Of a DNA stretch of 64,000 bases, positions 51,972 to 60,619 are shown in pieces. Numbering within the stretch: position 1 is the stretch's first letter; every line of letters starts with the position of its first letter. The notes below the pieces were generated by a model that saw only the letters and a list, made by a program, of their open reading frames with translations, searched no databases and was not told where the DNA came from. This DNA comes from Anaerosoma tenue (GTDB lineage: Bacteria > Actinomycetota > Coriobacteriia > Anaerosomatales > Anaerosomataceae). The stretch lies in NCBI RefSeq assembly GCF_023161965.1, contig NZ_JALNTY010000002.1:398552-462551 (forward strand), in the 5' to 3' direction. A program made the position numbers and the translations under genes.

Positions 51972-52726
51972 AGTTTGCACTCCACACATGCGTCGTAACC
52001 GTGGCTGGATATCTCTTCGATCAGGTCGAGCGGGTTGCCCTTACAGGCGAGCCGGCCGTTGTAGAGCACGTGCGCCACGTCGGCGTTGACGAACTCCAGG
52101 ATATGACCGGTGTGCGTGATGATCAGGCCGGCGCGCGTACGCTCGGAGATGCGGCCCTCGCCCTTGAGAAGGGCGTTCATGGCAGCGCCCACGACGGCGA
52201 TGTTGTCAAGATCCACGCCGCTCTCCGGCTCATCGAACAACGCGAGATCCGGCATCTGGGCGAGAAGCTGGGCCATCTCCGACCGCTTCGCCTCGCCGCC
52301 GGAGAAGCCCATGTTCACGTCACGCTCGAGCATGTGGCCGAGGCTGAGCTCCTCGTCGAGCTGTCCGATGGCAGCGTCGTCGAGCTGCCCCTGCGCCGCT
52401 ACGCCGATCACCTGGCGCAGCTTGACGCCGCGGACGGCGGGAGGGCGCTGGAACGCGATGCCGATGCCCATGCGGGCCCGCTCGTCGATCTCCATGTCGT
52501 CGAGATCGACGCCCTTGAACAGGATGCGCCCCTGGGTGATGCGGTAGCCGGGCATGCCGACGATGGTGTTGAGCAGGGTCGACTTGCCTCCGCCGTTGGG
52601 GCCGAGAAGCACATGCGTCTCGCCCTCGAGTATGGTGAGGTCGACGCCTCGCAGGATCTCACGGTCTCCCACGGAGACGTGCAGATCCTCGATCTGCAGC
52701 AGGGCGTCTGGCTGTTCGGAGGTCAT
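51953..52726 (-). CDS. sufC: SufC ATPase of the minimal Fe-S assembly system
   Basis: 257 residues, an ABC ATPase: Walker A GPNGGGKST near 40, signature FSGGEAKR, Walker B DLALFDEPESGVDLD and His switch ITHTGH. The end carries CVECKLCQTF, an extra Cys cluster not seen in E. coli SufC, which may bind a metal or cluster. It overlaps the start of sufB by 19 bases. Confidence 0.92.
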   Translation of the reverse strand: MTSEQPDALLQIEDLHVSVGDREILRGVDLTILEGETHVLLGPNGGGKSTLLNTIVGMPGYRITQGRILFKGVDLDDMEIDERARMGIGIAFQRPPAVRGVKLRQVIGVAAQGQLDDAAIGQLDEELSLGHMLERDVNMGFSGGEAKRSEMAQLLAQMPDLALFDEPESGVDLDNIAVVGAAMNALLKGEGRISERTRAGLIITHTGHILEFVNADVAHVLYNGRLACKGNPLDLIEEISSHGYDACVECKLCQTFS

Positions 52727-52840
52727 TGGTCACCTCGTTCCTCGAAGTCAGGATCGATCAGGGGTAGTAGCACGAGCCGTGCCGTTCGCTGGTTCGGCTC
52801 AGAGGATGCCGCATTACTGTACCAGGGATGACGACGGCGG

Positions 52841-55114
52841 TCAGGGCGACCCGGCGATCCGGCCGATCGAGCCGAGCACGCTGTCCGACACCACGTCGGT
52901 CTCGCCGATTGCCCAGATGTCCACGAGCGCCTCCCGATGCGCCGAGGCATACGCCTCGGCGGGTGGTGTTGCGCCCGTAGGCCGCACGAGCAGGACGGGC
53001 GCCCGGGCCCGTCCGCCGAGTGGCCCGGCGGCGAGGGCATCGGGGAAGTCGAAGCCTGTGGCCAGTATCACGCGCCCGGGGAGGAGCCCGTGGCGGAGCG
53101 AGTACTCGGCCATCATCGCCGCGGTCTCGAACCGGTCGTTGCCGCCCACCCGGACGGGCGAGGGCAGCCGCGCTTCCACAACACCCCCGACCACGTCGCG
53201 CTGTCCAACGATGACTGTGGAGGTGATGCTGTACTCGGAGAGTATGCGCCGGGAGTCGTCGGGCAGCCAGTTGCCGTCTGCCAGTACGATTGGCCAGTCG
53301 TTCGCCGATGCGAGAGGCGCTGCCGCCACCGCGTCAGGCCAGTTGCGGCCGCTCACCACCACGGCGGTGGCGATGGTCCGGGTGCGATCCCGCATTCTGC
53401 GTGATATGAGAAGCGACGTCTCGTACCGGTCGTGTCCGCCCACCCGCTCGATCGATGTGATCCCCGCCTTGCTGCGCAACTGCGAAGCGACGGTGTCCGA
53501 GACCGCAGCGGTTCCTCCGAGGACTATGGCGTTCTTCGCACCGAGGCGCCCGATCTCGGCGGCAACCTCATCTGGCAGGTACCTCGCGGGCGTAAGCAGT
53601 ATCGGACCGTTCACGCTGGAGGCCAGCGGCGCTCCCGCGAGCGCGTCGGGGAAGTCGCCCTCGGTGGCTATCACCACGGAGCGCGCACCCTCGGGGAACG
53701 AGCTCCTCGAGACCTGGATCGCCGTCGAGCTACGGTTCCGTCCGGCGATGCGCGCGGTGGAAAGCGCCGTGTCGCGAGGGATGAGCCCGCTTTCGCCCCA
53801 GAGGAACATGCGGTGGAAGAAGTCGCTTTCGTCGTCGGTCCAGTCGGTGAAGAGCACCCGTGCAGTGTCGGCTCCTCCGCGGACGATCACGGGATCCGAG
53901 TAGATGATGCGCGGTTCGCTGGGCGACACCCGCTCGGCGAATTGCCACGTGAGCCCCCGGTCGTCCGACACCCACCGCTCGATGCGTCCTCCGCGACCGC
54001 GGTAGTCCCAGTCCAGACTGCCGCGAGCGTCGCTGTCGCCGGTGACCACGAACGCCTCGAGCGATCCATCGGCCCGGGGATCGAGCGCTGCCGCGTCGAA
54101 GTAGTGGTCGGTGGTGACGATACGGGTGCCGCGCCAGCCGCTTGCATCACGCCGGGCGAAACGCCATTCGTACGCGCCGGGCCCGCTGCCGTTGCCGATC
54201 AGGTAGAGAACGCACGGGACGCCCTCATCATCGGTCCGTACCGAGACCTCGTTCACGAACCGGTCGCCCGAGTCGACGAGCCGGCAGTGCGCGTCCGCTT
54301 CGGTGAGCGTGAGCGGAAGCGCAAGCCGGGTCCCGTCTACGCCGCGCCACGAGCCGCCGGGGTCGCGCACCGCGTAGTAGAGGTTGCGCCGCACGAACAG
54401 CCGCCCATCACGCATGAGGTCGCGATCGAGCCAGGTGAACACGGTATGGACGGTCCCATCAGGTGCGGCGTTGTAGTTCGCATACCAGTAGGCGTGGTAG
54501 TCGGCAGCAAGGACGCGCTGCTCGCCACCGAACGTCACGGCACCGTCTGTGCTCACCCGATATGACCAGTGCCCGTCGGAGGTGCGGTAGAACAGCATGA
54601 GGTCCGTGTCGGCCAAGGAGACGGCCTGCGGGTACGTCCCGCCCCAGAGCGCCGGCTGCGTGCTCCAGGCTGAAGAGCGGTCCGGCGACGATTGCCGGGC
54701 ATGCAATATGGAGCCACCGTGGGCACCGTAGAACGCGTGGACCCGCCCTGCCGAATCCCGGTAGAGCGCCGGAGCCCCGTGTGCGTCCAAACGCAACGGA
54801 TTCCTGCCGATGCGGATAGGAGCGGTCCAGCTCTGGGAACTCGCCTCGTATGAGGCGATGTAGGGGTCGAACCCGGGGCCCTGGTATGCGAGATACGTGA
54901 CGCCCTCCGCCTCGATCGCCGCAGGACCCAGCGCCATCTCCGATAGCACCGCTTCCTGCGCGGCATCACGGGCGAAGTACGGCACGCTCTTCGCAGATGC
55001 AGGAGTCGTCGCACTTGCTTGCACGACAGCGAGCACGGCGGCGCAGGTACAGACGGCGGTGGCGATCCGGACCTTCCGCTCCACGATCCGTGCGCTATGG
55101 CGGAAGCGCTTCAT
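52841..55114 (-). CDS. Secreted sialidase-like protein with three CWB2 cell-wall-binding repeats
   Basis: 757 residues with a signal peptide (about 1-42). A beta-propeller-like middle (about 50-430) carries Asp-box motifs such as SDDRGLTW and STDGAVTF. Three cell-wall-binding type 2 repeats end the protein (about 455-550, 555-650, 655-750); each has RVGG or RIAG followed by R-x-E/S-T-A/S and then FPDALAAGPL-like sequence. CWB2 repeats hold proteins to the wall through anionic polymers in clostridia and relatives. It may bind or trim glycans. Not in an operon. Confidence 0.85.
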   Translation of the reverse strand: MKRFRHSARIVERKVRIATAVCTCAAVLAVVQASATTPASAKSVPYFARDAAQEAVLSEMALGPAAIEAEGVTYLAYQGPGFDPYIASYEASSQSWTAPIRIGRNPLRLDAHGAPALYRDSAGRVHAFYGAHGGSILHARQSSPDRSSAWSTQPALWGGTYPQAVSLADTDLMLFYRTSDGHWSYRVSTDGAVTFGGEQRVLAADYHAYWYANYNAAPDGTVHTVFTWLDRDLMRDGRLFVRRNLYYAVRDPGGSWRGVDGTRLALPLTLTEADAHCRLVDSGDRFVNEVSVRTDDEGVPCVLYLIGNGSGPGAYEWRFARRDASGWRGTRIVTTDHYFDAAALDPRADGSLEAFVVTGDSDARGSLDWDYRGRGGRIERWVSDDRGLTWQFAERVSPSEPRIIYSDPVIVRGGADTARVLFTDWTDDESDFFHRMFLWGESGLIPRDTALSTARIAGRNRSSTAIQVSRSSFPEGARSVVIATEGDFPDALAGAPLASSVNGPILLTPARYLPDEVAAEIGRLGAKNAIVLGGTAAVSDTVASQLRSKAGITSIERVGGHDRYETSLLISRRMRDRTRTIATAVVVSGRNWPDAVAAAPLASANDWPIVLADGNWLPDDSRRILSEYSITSTVIVGQRDVVGGVVEARLPSPVRVGGNDRFETAAMMAEYSLRHGLLPGRVILATGFDFPDALAAGPLGGRARAPVLLVRPTGATPPAEAYASAHREALVDIWAIGETDVVSDSVLGSIGRIAGSP

Positions 55115-55177
55115 ACCACCATACTATCGCCTCGGAACGCATGATGGCTGACGAGTCGCACCGGCTGGGAGGATGAC

Positions 55178-56002
55178 ATGCGTCAAGACCTGTCCGACTT
55201 CATCGCCCGCGTCTGGCGCCACTATGAGGAGCACGGTCGCGACGATCTGCCCTGGAGGCACACCACCGCCCCGTACAACGTGCTCGTCTCGGAGGTGATG
55301 CTTCAACAGACGCAGGTGACGCGCGTGGTGCCCAAGTACGAGGTGTTCATGCGCGAGTTCCCCACGGTCGAGTCGCTGGCTTCAGCGTCGCTCGGCAGGC
55401 TGTTGGGCGCATGGCAGGGACTCGGCTACAACCGTCGGGCGCTCGCCCTCAAGCGGGCCGCCGAGATCATCGTGACCGAGCACGGAGGGGAGGTGCCGGC
55501 CACGCTGGACGGCCTCATGGCGCTGCCCGGGGTGGGCCACGCCACCGCGGCGCAGGTGCTCGCCTTCGCGTTCGATGTGGGAGTGCCGTTCATCGAGACG
55601 AACATCCGTAGCGTCTACCTGCACGAGTTCTTCCCGGACGCCGAGGATGTCCCCGATGCGGCCATCCTCCCGCTCGTGGAAGCGACGCTTGATGCGGATC
55701 GGCCTCGCGAGTGGTTCTGGGCGCTGCTCGACTACGGTGCGCATCTCAAGGCGACGGGCGGCAACCCGTCGCGCCGGAGCCGCCACCACACGAGGCAGGG
55801 CAGGTTCGAGGGGTCCAACCGGCAGCTGCGGGGCAGGATCCTCGCAGCGCTCGCAGGGCAGGGTTCCTCGGGTGCGCCGCACGGCATCGATGCGATCGCG
55901 GTGGTCGTGGGGTTCGAGCGCGAGCGGGTCGAGGCCGTCCTCGAGGCTCTTCAGTCGGAAGGCTTCGTGGTGTCCGAAGGCGAGCGGTGGCGTCTGGGCT
56001 GA
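55178..56002 (+). CDS. MutY-like adenine DNA glycosylase homologue lacking all cysteines
   Basis: 274 residues of the HhH-GPD superfamily: WRHTTAPYNVLVSEVMLQQTQV (the catalytic Glu is in SEV), then LPGVGHATAAQVLAF as the helix-hairpin-helix, and FIETNIRSV, where most family members have Asp at the Glu position. The protein contains no Cys at all, so the C-x6-C-x2-C-x5-C iron-sulfur loop of MutY and endonuclease III is missing. The C-terminal part (about 215-274) looks like a winged helix, not the NUDIX-like domain of MutY. Substrate preference therefore needs testing. Divergent from the CWB2 gene. Confidence 0.82.
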   Translation: MRQDLSDFIARVWRHYEEHGRDDLPWRHTTAPYNVLVSEVMLQQTQVTRVVPKYEVFMREFPTVESLASASLGRLLGAWQGLGYNRRALALKRAAEIIVTEHGGEVPATLDGLMALPGVGHATAAQVLAFAFDVGVPFIETNIRSVYLHEFFPDAEDVPDAAILPLVEATLDADRPREWFWALLDYGAHLKATGGNPSRRSRHHTRQGRFEGSNRQLRGRILAALAGQGSSGAPHGIDAIAVVVGFERERVEAVLEALQSEGFVVSEGERWRLG

Positions 56003-57168
56003 ACGCCGAGCTCTCGCGCCGCCTCGCTCTCAAGCAGCCGCGACGCTTCGTCGATGGCGATCCCGCGCTCGGCGGCGATCCGCGATGCGTCGTCGTTCTC
56101 CACCGCCAGCACGCGATAGCCGTCTGGCATCGTGGCAACCTTGAAGCGCGCTCGGCCGAACGCGGTGTCGATCTCGGTGACGTCCCGCTCGGCGAGCCTG
56201 CGTTCGAGCGGGACCACCCGGACTCCCAGCGTCCGTGTCTCGGCGATCATCCGGTCCGCGATGCGCGACGCGTCATCGGGTCGTGCGAGGGCGCTGAGCA
56301 GGGTGGCCGAGCGGCCCTTCTTCATCACGATCGGCGTCTGCCAGACATCGAGCGCACCGGCTTCACGGAGTCGCTCCGCAGCCGATGCCAGCTCCTCGGG
56401 GGTGAGGTGGTCGATGTTGGACTCGAGGAGCACGACCTCGTCGACCCCGGGCGTGCTCACGATGGGGTCGCCCAGGAGCAGCCGGCAGACGTTCGGCAGC
56501 CCGAGGTCGCGCGTACCGCATCCTGTGCCCACACGGCGGAGCACCATCGGGGGCACGGCGCCGAATTCCGAGGCGAACGCGCGGAGCGCCGCCGCGCCCG
56601 TGGGCGTGGTGAGCTCTCCGCCCACAGGGCCCGGCACGATCGGCATTCCCTGCAGGAGCGCCGCAGCCGCCGGTGCTGGGACCGGGAGCTCTCCGTGCTC
56701 GGTCGTCACAGTGCCGGTCCCTACCGCCACCGGCGAGGCCGCGAGGTGTTCGATGCCGAGAGAGTCGAGACCCATCGCTATCCCCAGCAGGTCGACGATC
56801 GTGTCCGCGGCGCCTATCTCGTGGAAGTGCACGTCGTCCACGTCCACGCCATGCACGTGCGCTTCGGCTTCGGCCAGCGCGGTCAGTGCGGCCAGCGCTC
56901 CCGTCCGGGCGCGCGCCGTCACGGGCGCACCCTCGAGAAGGCTGCGGAGCGCACGGTAGTCGCGTCGCGGCGCACCGGTCTCCGAGGCCCGCACGCCGGC
57001 GCCGGTGACGCCTGAGGAGCGCGTCGTGGGCGTCTCGACCACCACGGCGTCGAGCCCCATACCCGTGAGCGCGTCACGGAGCAGTCCGGGATCGAAGCCC
57101 GCGTCGATGAGCGCGCCGAGGAACTTGTCGCCGGACACGCCTGTGGAGCAGTCGAGGTAGCCGATCAC
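55951..57168 (-). CDS. larC: LarC nickel-insertion protein (nickel-pincer cofactor synthesis)
   Basis: 405 residues from a GTG that overlaps the larB stop (GTGA). Motifs: GYLDCSTGVSGDKFLGAL at the start, HVHGVDVDDVHFHEIGAADTIVD (metal-binding His-rich part), GELTTPTGAAAL and a C-terminal ferredoxin-like domain with ESNIDHLTPEE. LarC puts nickel into the pyridinium-3,5-bisthiocarboxylate cofactor using CTP. In Lactobacillus the gene is split by a programmed frameshift; here it is one frame. The 3' end overlaps the glycosylase gene by 52 bases. Confidence 0.92.
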   Translation of the reverse strand: MIGYLDCSTGVSGDKFLGALIDAGFDPGLLRDALTGMGLDAVVVETPTTRSSGVTGAGVRASETGAPRRDYRALRSLLEGAPVTARARTGALAALTALAEAEAHVHGVDVDDVHFHEIGAADTIVDLLGIAMGLDSLGIEHLAASPVAVGTGTVTTEHGELPVPAPAAAALLQGMPIVPGPVGGELTTPTGAAALRAFASEFGAVPPMVLRRVGTGCGTRDLGLPNVCRLLLGDPIVSTPGVDEVVLLESNIDHLTPEELASAAERLREAGALDVWQTPIVMKKGRSATLLSALARPDDASRIADRMIAETRTLGVRVVPLERRLAERDVTEIDTAFGRARFKVATMPDGYRVLAVENDDASRIAAERGIAIDEASRLLESEAARELGVQPRRHRSPSDTTKPSD

Positions 57169-57962
57169 GACGTCTCCGCATCCACAGGCGATCCGGTGGC
57201 GCTTGCCGCCTCGGCGACCATATGGTTGATGCGGCTTGCGAGCGCCGCGGCGCCGAAACCGTTGTCGATGTTCACGACCGCCATGCCCGACGCACACGAG
57301 TTCAGCATGCCGAGAAGCGCGGCGATGCCGCCGAGGCTCGCGCCGTAACCCACGGATGTGGGAACCGCCACCACCGGGCATGACACGAGGCCGGTCACGA
57401 GCGAGGGCAGGGCGCCCTCCATGCCTGCCACCGCGATCACCGCGTTGGCGTCACGCAGGACGTCGGTGTACGCAAGGAGGCGGTGCACTCCGGCCACGCC
57501 CACGTCGTACAGGCGGGTGACGCGGTTGCCCATCACCTCGGCGGAGATGGCGGCCTCCTCGGCGGCCACGTGGTCGGCCGTTCCCCCGGTGGCGACCACG
57601 ATGTGCCCCACGGAGGGGCGCTGCTCGCGACGGTCCACAAGGAGCAGCCGGGGCGCCTCGAAGTAGCGGGCGTCAGGCGCCACCTGCGCCACTTTCTGGA
57701 AGTGCGAGGGCGTGGCGCGCGTGCCGAGGAACACGTCACCGTGCTCCAGCATCTCGCGCGCGATCGACCGCACCTGCGACGGGGTCTTCCCTTCGCAGAA
57801 CACGACCTCGGCGAACCCGCACCTGAGCGCGCGGTGGTGATCGACCTTGGCGTCCTCGATCTCCCCGAACGGCAGCCGGGCGAGCGATTCTGCGGCGTCA
57901 TCCGCCGAGAGCGCTCCTGAAGCGACCGCATCAAGGAGTTCTCGTAGTCTCTGTGGGTCCAT
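57165..57962 (-). CDS. larB: LarB, nicotinic-acid-adenine-dinucleotide carboxylase/hydrolase
   Basis: 265 residues from an ATG with AGGAGG seven bases upstream (the open frame runs to 58337 without a site). The PurE-like (AIR carboxylase) domain covers about 115-255: VVATGGTADHVAAEEA, DVGVAGVHRLL, GMEGALPSLVTGLV and PTSVGYGASLGG. LarB starts nickel-pincer cofactor synthesis by carboxylating the pyridine ring. Order larB-larC with four-base overlap. LarE and a LarA-type racemase are not in the window. Confidence 0.92.
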   Translation of the reverse strand: MDPQRLRELLDAVASGALSADDAAESLARLPFGEIEDAKVDHHRALRCGFAEVVFCEGKTPSQVRSIAREMLEHGDVFLGTRATPSHFQKVAQVAPDARYFEAPRLLLVDRREQRPSVGHIVVATGGTADHVAAEEAAISAEVMGNRVTRLYDVGVAGVHRLLAYTDVLRDANAVIAVAGMEGALPSLVTGLVSCPVVAVPTSVGYGASLGGIAALLGMLNSCASGMAVVNIDNGFGAAALASRINHMVAEAASATGSPVDAETS

Positions 57963-58068
57963 GCAAGCGCCTCCTGCGTCTCCGGTGGCAACGGGTGCCG
58001 TTAGCACAATCGTTCTCCGAAGGTTATACACTGTTGAGACATCGTCTCGAGACAGAGGACATGGTTGC

Positions 58069-59610
58069 GTGCGTATCCCGGACGTCATACGTCGCATCGA
58101 CTGGCCGCTGCGGCTCATCATCGCAGGCCGTCTCCTCGCGGGCATGTCCCTTCTGGTGGTCCACCTGCTGAACGCCGGGAGTGCTACGTATGGGGCATCC
58201 ACGATCGTGGGCGTCACGATGTACGCGGGGTGGACGATCGTGTGGGTGGTGTGGGCGTACCACCCCAAGACGCGCGACCTGACCCGGATTCTCACGGCTA
58301 CGGCGCTTGTGGACGCGGTGGCGCTCTGCATGCTCACTGCAGCGACGTGCGCCGCGGGTGATCCGTACTACGCATGGTACGTGGCCGAGGGAGTGCTCTT
58401 CGCGCTTCTGCTGAAGCGTCGCAGGGCGTGGACCCTGGCCGGTGTCCTTGCTGTCTCTTACGCCCTGGGTACGGCGTTGCGCGGCGCTGTCACCGACCCA
58501 GTGAGCTACGTGTTCCTGCTCGTGGGCGCCGGTAGCCTTCTGGCGATAGGCATCGTCGTGGCGATCGTGCTCGGCGGACAGGAGGAGCGGCAGCGGCAGA
58601 TGGAGGAGCAGCGCGTTGAGATGGTGAAGCTCAACGACCGCCTGGAGCGGAGCGTCGGCGAGCTCAGGGCGGTCACGGAGATCACCGAGCTCATCCACTC
58701 CACGCTGGAGGTCGAGGCGGTCGGCCCCGTGCTGCTCGACATACTCGAGAAGGTCATCGACATCCCCTCGGCATCGCTCTACGTGATCGACAAGGCCAAG
58801 CAGGAGACGCTGTTCACCACCAGCAGCGCGCGCCCGATGGGGTTCCGCGGCTACTCGGGCTACGAGATATCCGGGCCGTCCACCACGTCGGAGGTGACAG
58901 GCGCGTTCTCGTGCATCGAGCTGGTGGACCACGAAAGCACGGCGGTGATCTTCTGCGCGGATGAGGGCGCCATCGAGAGGCTCACCCGGGACGATCGCGT
59001 GGTGCTGCAGGCGGTGGCTTCGGAGCTGGTGGTGGCGGTTGAGAACTCGAGGCTGTACCGCCTCACGAAGCGGCTCTCGATCACCGACGAGCTCACCGGC
59101 CTGCACAACTACCGATTCCTGCAGCAGCGCCTCGACGAGGAGCTCAGCCGTGCCGAGCGGTACGGCAAGCGGCTGTCGTTCCTGATGCTCGATATCGACG
59201 ACTTCAAGCGCGTGAACGACGTCCATGGCCACCGCGTGGGCGACCAGGTGCTGGCCGAGGTGGGCCGGCTTCTCAAGAGCACCGTGCGTGAGGTGGATAT
59301 CGTCGCGCGATACGGCGGCGAGGAGTTCTCCGTCATACTCCCCGAGACAGACGCGCCGGGCGCGTTCATCGTTGCCGAGAAGATCCGCGAGACGGTGAGC
59401 CTGCACCGGTTCGAAGACGCCGACGGCCAGCCGGTGGTGCATGCCACGGTGAGCATCGGACTCGCCAGCTACCCGTCGCACGCCAACGACAAAGAGTCGC
59501 TGCTCCGCGCGGCCGACGACGCCGTTTACCACGCCAAGGCCACGGGGAAGGACCGGGTCCGCGCTCCGCGGCTGCGTACCAGGCGCGGTGGCGTGGAGTC
59601 CCCGATCTAG
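58069..59610 (+). CDS. Diguanylate cyclase with membrane region, GAF-like and GGDEF domains
   Basis: 513 residues from a GTG with GAGGA upstream. About five to six membrane helices (about 10-165), a coiled linker (RQRQMEEQRVEMVKLNDRLE), a GAF-like domain (about 200-330) and a GGDEF domain (about 345-505) with the active-site motif GGEEF. RxxD five residues before it (REVD then IVARY) is the inhibitory I-site. It makes cyclic di-GMP and is product-inhibited. Divergent from larB. Confidence 0.93.
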   Translation: MRIPDVIRRIDWPLRLIIAGRLLAGMSLLVVHLLNAGSATYGASTIVGVTMYAGWTIVWVVWAYHPKTRDLTRILTATALVDAVALCMLTAATCAAGDPYYAWYVAEGVLFALLLKRRRAWTLAGVLAVSYALGTALRGAVTDPVSYVFLLVGAGSLLAIGIVVAIVLGGQEERQRQMEEQRVEMVKLNDRLERSVGELRAVTEITELIHSTLEVEAVGPVLLDILEKVIDIPSASLYVIDKAKQETLFTTSSARPMGFRGYSGYEISGPSTTSEVTGAFSCIELVDHESTAVIFCADEGAIERLTRDDRVVLQAVASELVVAVENSRLYRLTKRLSITDELTGLHNYRFLQQRLDEELSRAERYGKRLSFLMLDIDDFKRVNDVHGHRVGDQVLAEVGRLLKSTVREVDIVARYGGEEFSVILPETDAPGAFIVAEKIRETVSLHRFEDADGQPVVHATVSIGLASYPSHANDKESLLRAADDAVYHAKATGKDRVRAPRLRTRRGGVESPI

Positions 59611-59623
59611 AGAGGATCGCCGA

Positions 59624-60445
59624 GTGACCACTATCGCCTATCTGGGACCGGAAGGTACGTTCAGCGAGGTCGCGGCGCTCTCACTCGGCATGCCGGAGAT
59701 TAAGTCGCACTCATGCGTGAGCATCGCCGAGGTGTTCGAGGCGGTGGAGCGTGGGAAGGCCGACATCGGCGTGGTGCCGATCGAGAACTCGATCGAGGGC
59801 TCCGTCGTGGCCACGCTCGATGCACTCGTCTTCGACTCGTCCCTCGAGATCCAGCAGGAGCTCGTGCTCGACATCAGGTTCGCCCTGGTCGCGTCGCCCG
59901 GCACCGCTCTGGCCGATGTCACCTCGGTGGTGGCGCATCCGCAGGCGTCGGGGCAGTGCAGGCGGTGGCTCGAGCGGCACTTGCCGGGGCGGCCCGTCTC
60001 GGCGGCGAACAGCAACGCCGAGGCCGTGGCCACGGCCGCCTCCACCCCGGGGACGGCTGCGCTCGGACCGGCTCTGGCCGCTGAGATCTACGACGCCGAG
60101 GTGCTCGAGGACGACGTGCAGGACTATGCCGGCAACCAGACGAGGTTCGTGGTGATCGGCAGGGGGCTGCGTTCACGCACCGGTCATGACAAGACGTCGC
60201 TGGCGCTCTTCATGAAGCGCGACAAGCCCGGGGCGCTCCTGATGATCCTCTCCGAGTTCGCGTACGGCGACATCAACCTCACCAAGATCCAGAGCCGCCC
60301 CACGAAGCGTCAGCTTGGCGACTACATGTTCTTCGTGGACCTCGAGGGGCATGTGGATGACGAGCACGTACGGCTCGCGCTCGACTGTCTCCGGTTGAAA
60401 CTGCGCGAGGTGAAGGTCCTCGGCAGCTATCCTGTGGCCGGGTAG
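59624..60445 (+). CDS. pheA: Prephenate dehydratase
   Basis: 273 residues from a GTG with AGAGGA upstream. The two-lobed catalytic part (about 1-180) has AYLGPEGTFSEVAA, VPIENSIEGSV and NQTRFVVIGR, with the Thr in TRF essential for decarboxylation and dehydration. An ACT domain (about 190-268) with the ESRP-like QSRPTK binds phenylalanine. It converts prephenate to phenylpyruvate. It starts 14 bases after the diguanylate cyclase; joint transcription is likely but the link is not functional. Confidence 0.94.
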   Translation: MTTIAYLGPEGTFSEVAALSLGMPEIKSHSCVSIAEVFEAVERGKADIGVVPIENSIEGSVVATLDALVFDSSLEIQQELVLDIRFALVASPGTALADVTSVVAHPQASGQCRRWLERHLPGRPVSAANSNAEAVATAASTPGTAALGPALAAEIYDAEVLEDDVQDYAGNQTRFVVIGRGLRSRTGHDKTSLALFMKRDKPGALLMILSEFAYGDINLTKIQSRPTKRQLGDYMFFVDLEGHVDDEHVRLALDCLRLKLREVKVLGSYPVAG

Positions 60446-60543
60446 GCGCACTGCAAGTCACGCACGGGCGCTGCACGCGGGCCGCTAGGGCGTACCGCCC
60501 GTCGCCGCATACCAACCGCCGGCAACTCACCAGAGCACGCGCA

Positions 60544-60572
60544 TTGCGCTCTCGGCTTCGTATCGCTATAAG
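60544..60572 (+). promoter_or_regulatory. Probable promoter of the double-cubane/activator operon
   Basis: A TTGCGC -35 (60544-60549) and a TATAAG -10 (60567-60572) are 17 bases apart. Transcription would start near 60580, about 40 bases before the ATG of the dehydratase-family protein. Confidence 0.5.
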
Positions 60573-60619
60573 AAGACGTAATGCAAGCGATAAGCCCGCG
60601 TGACTGAATGGAGTCTCCT

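Noticed and set aside
58024-59631. Minus-strand open frame of 535 codons
   Set aside because: Antisense to the diguanylate cyclase, whose GGEEF and I-site fix the true strand.
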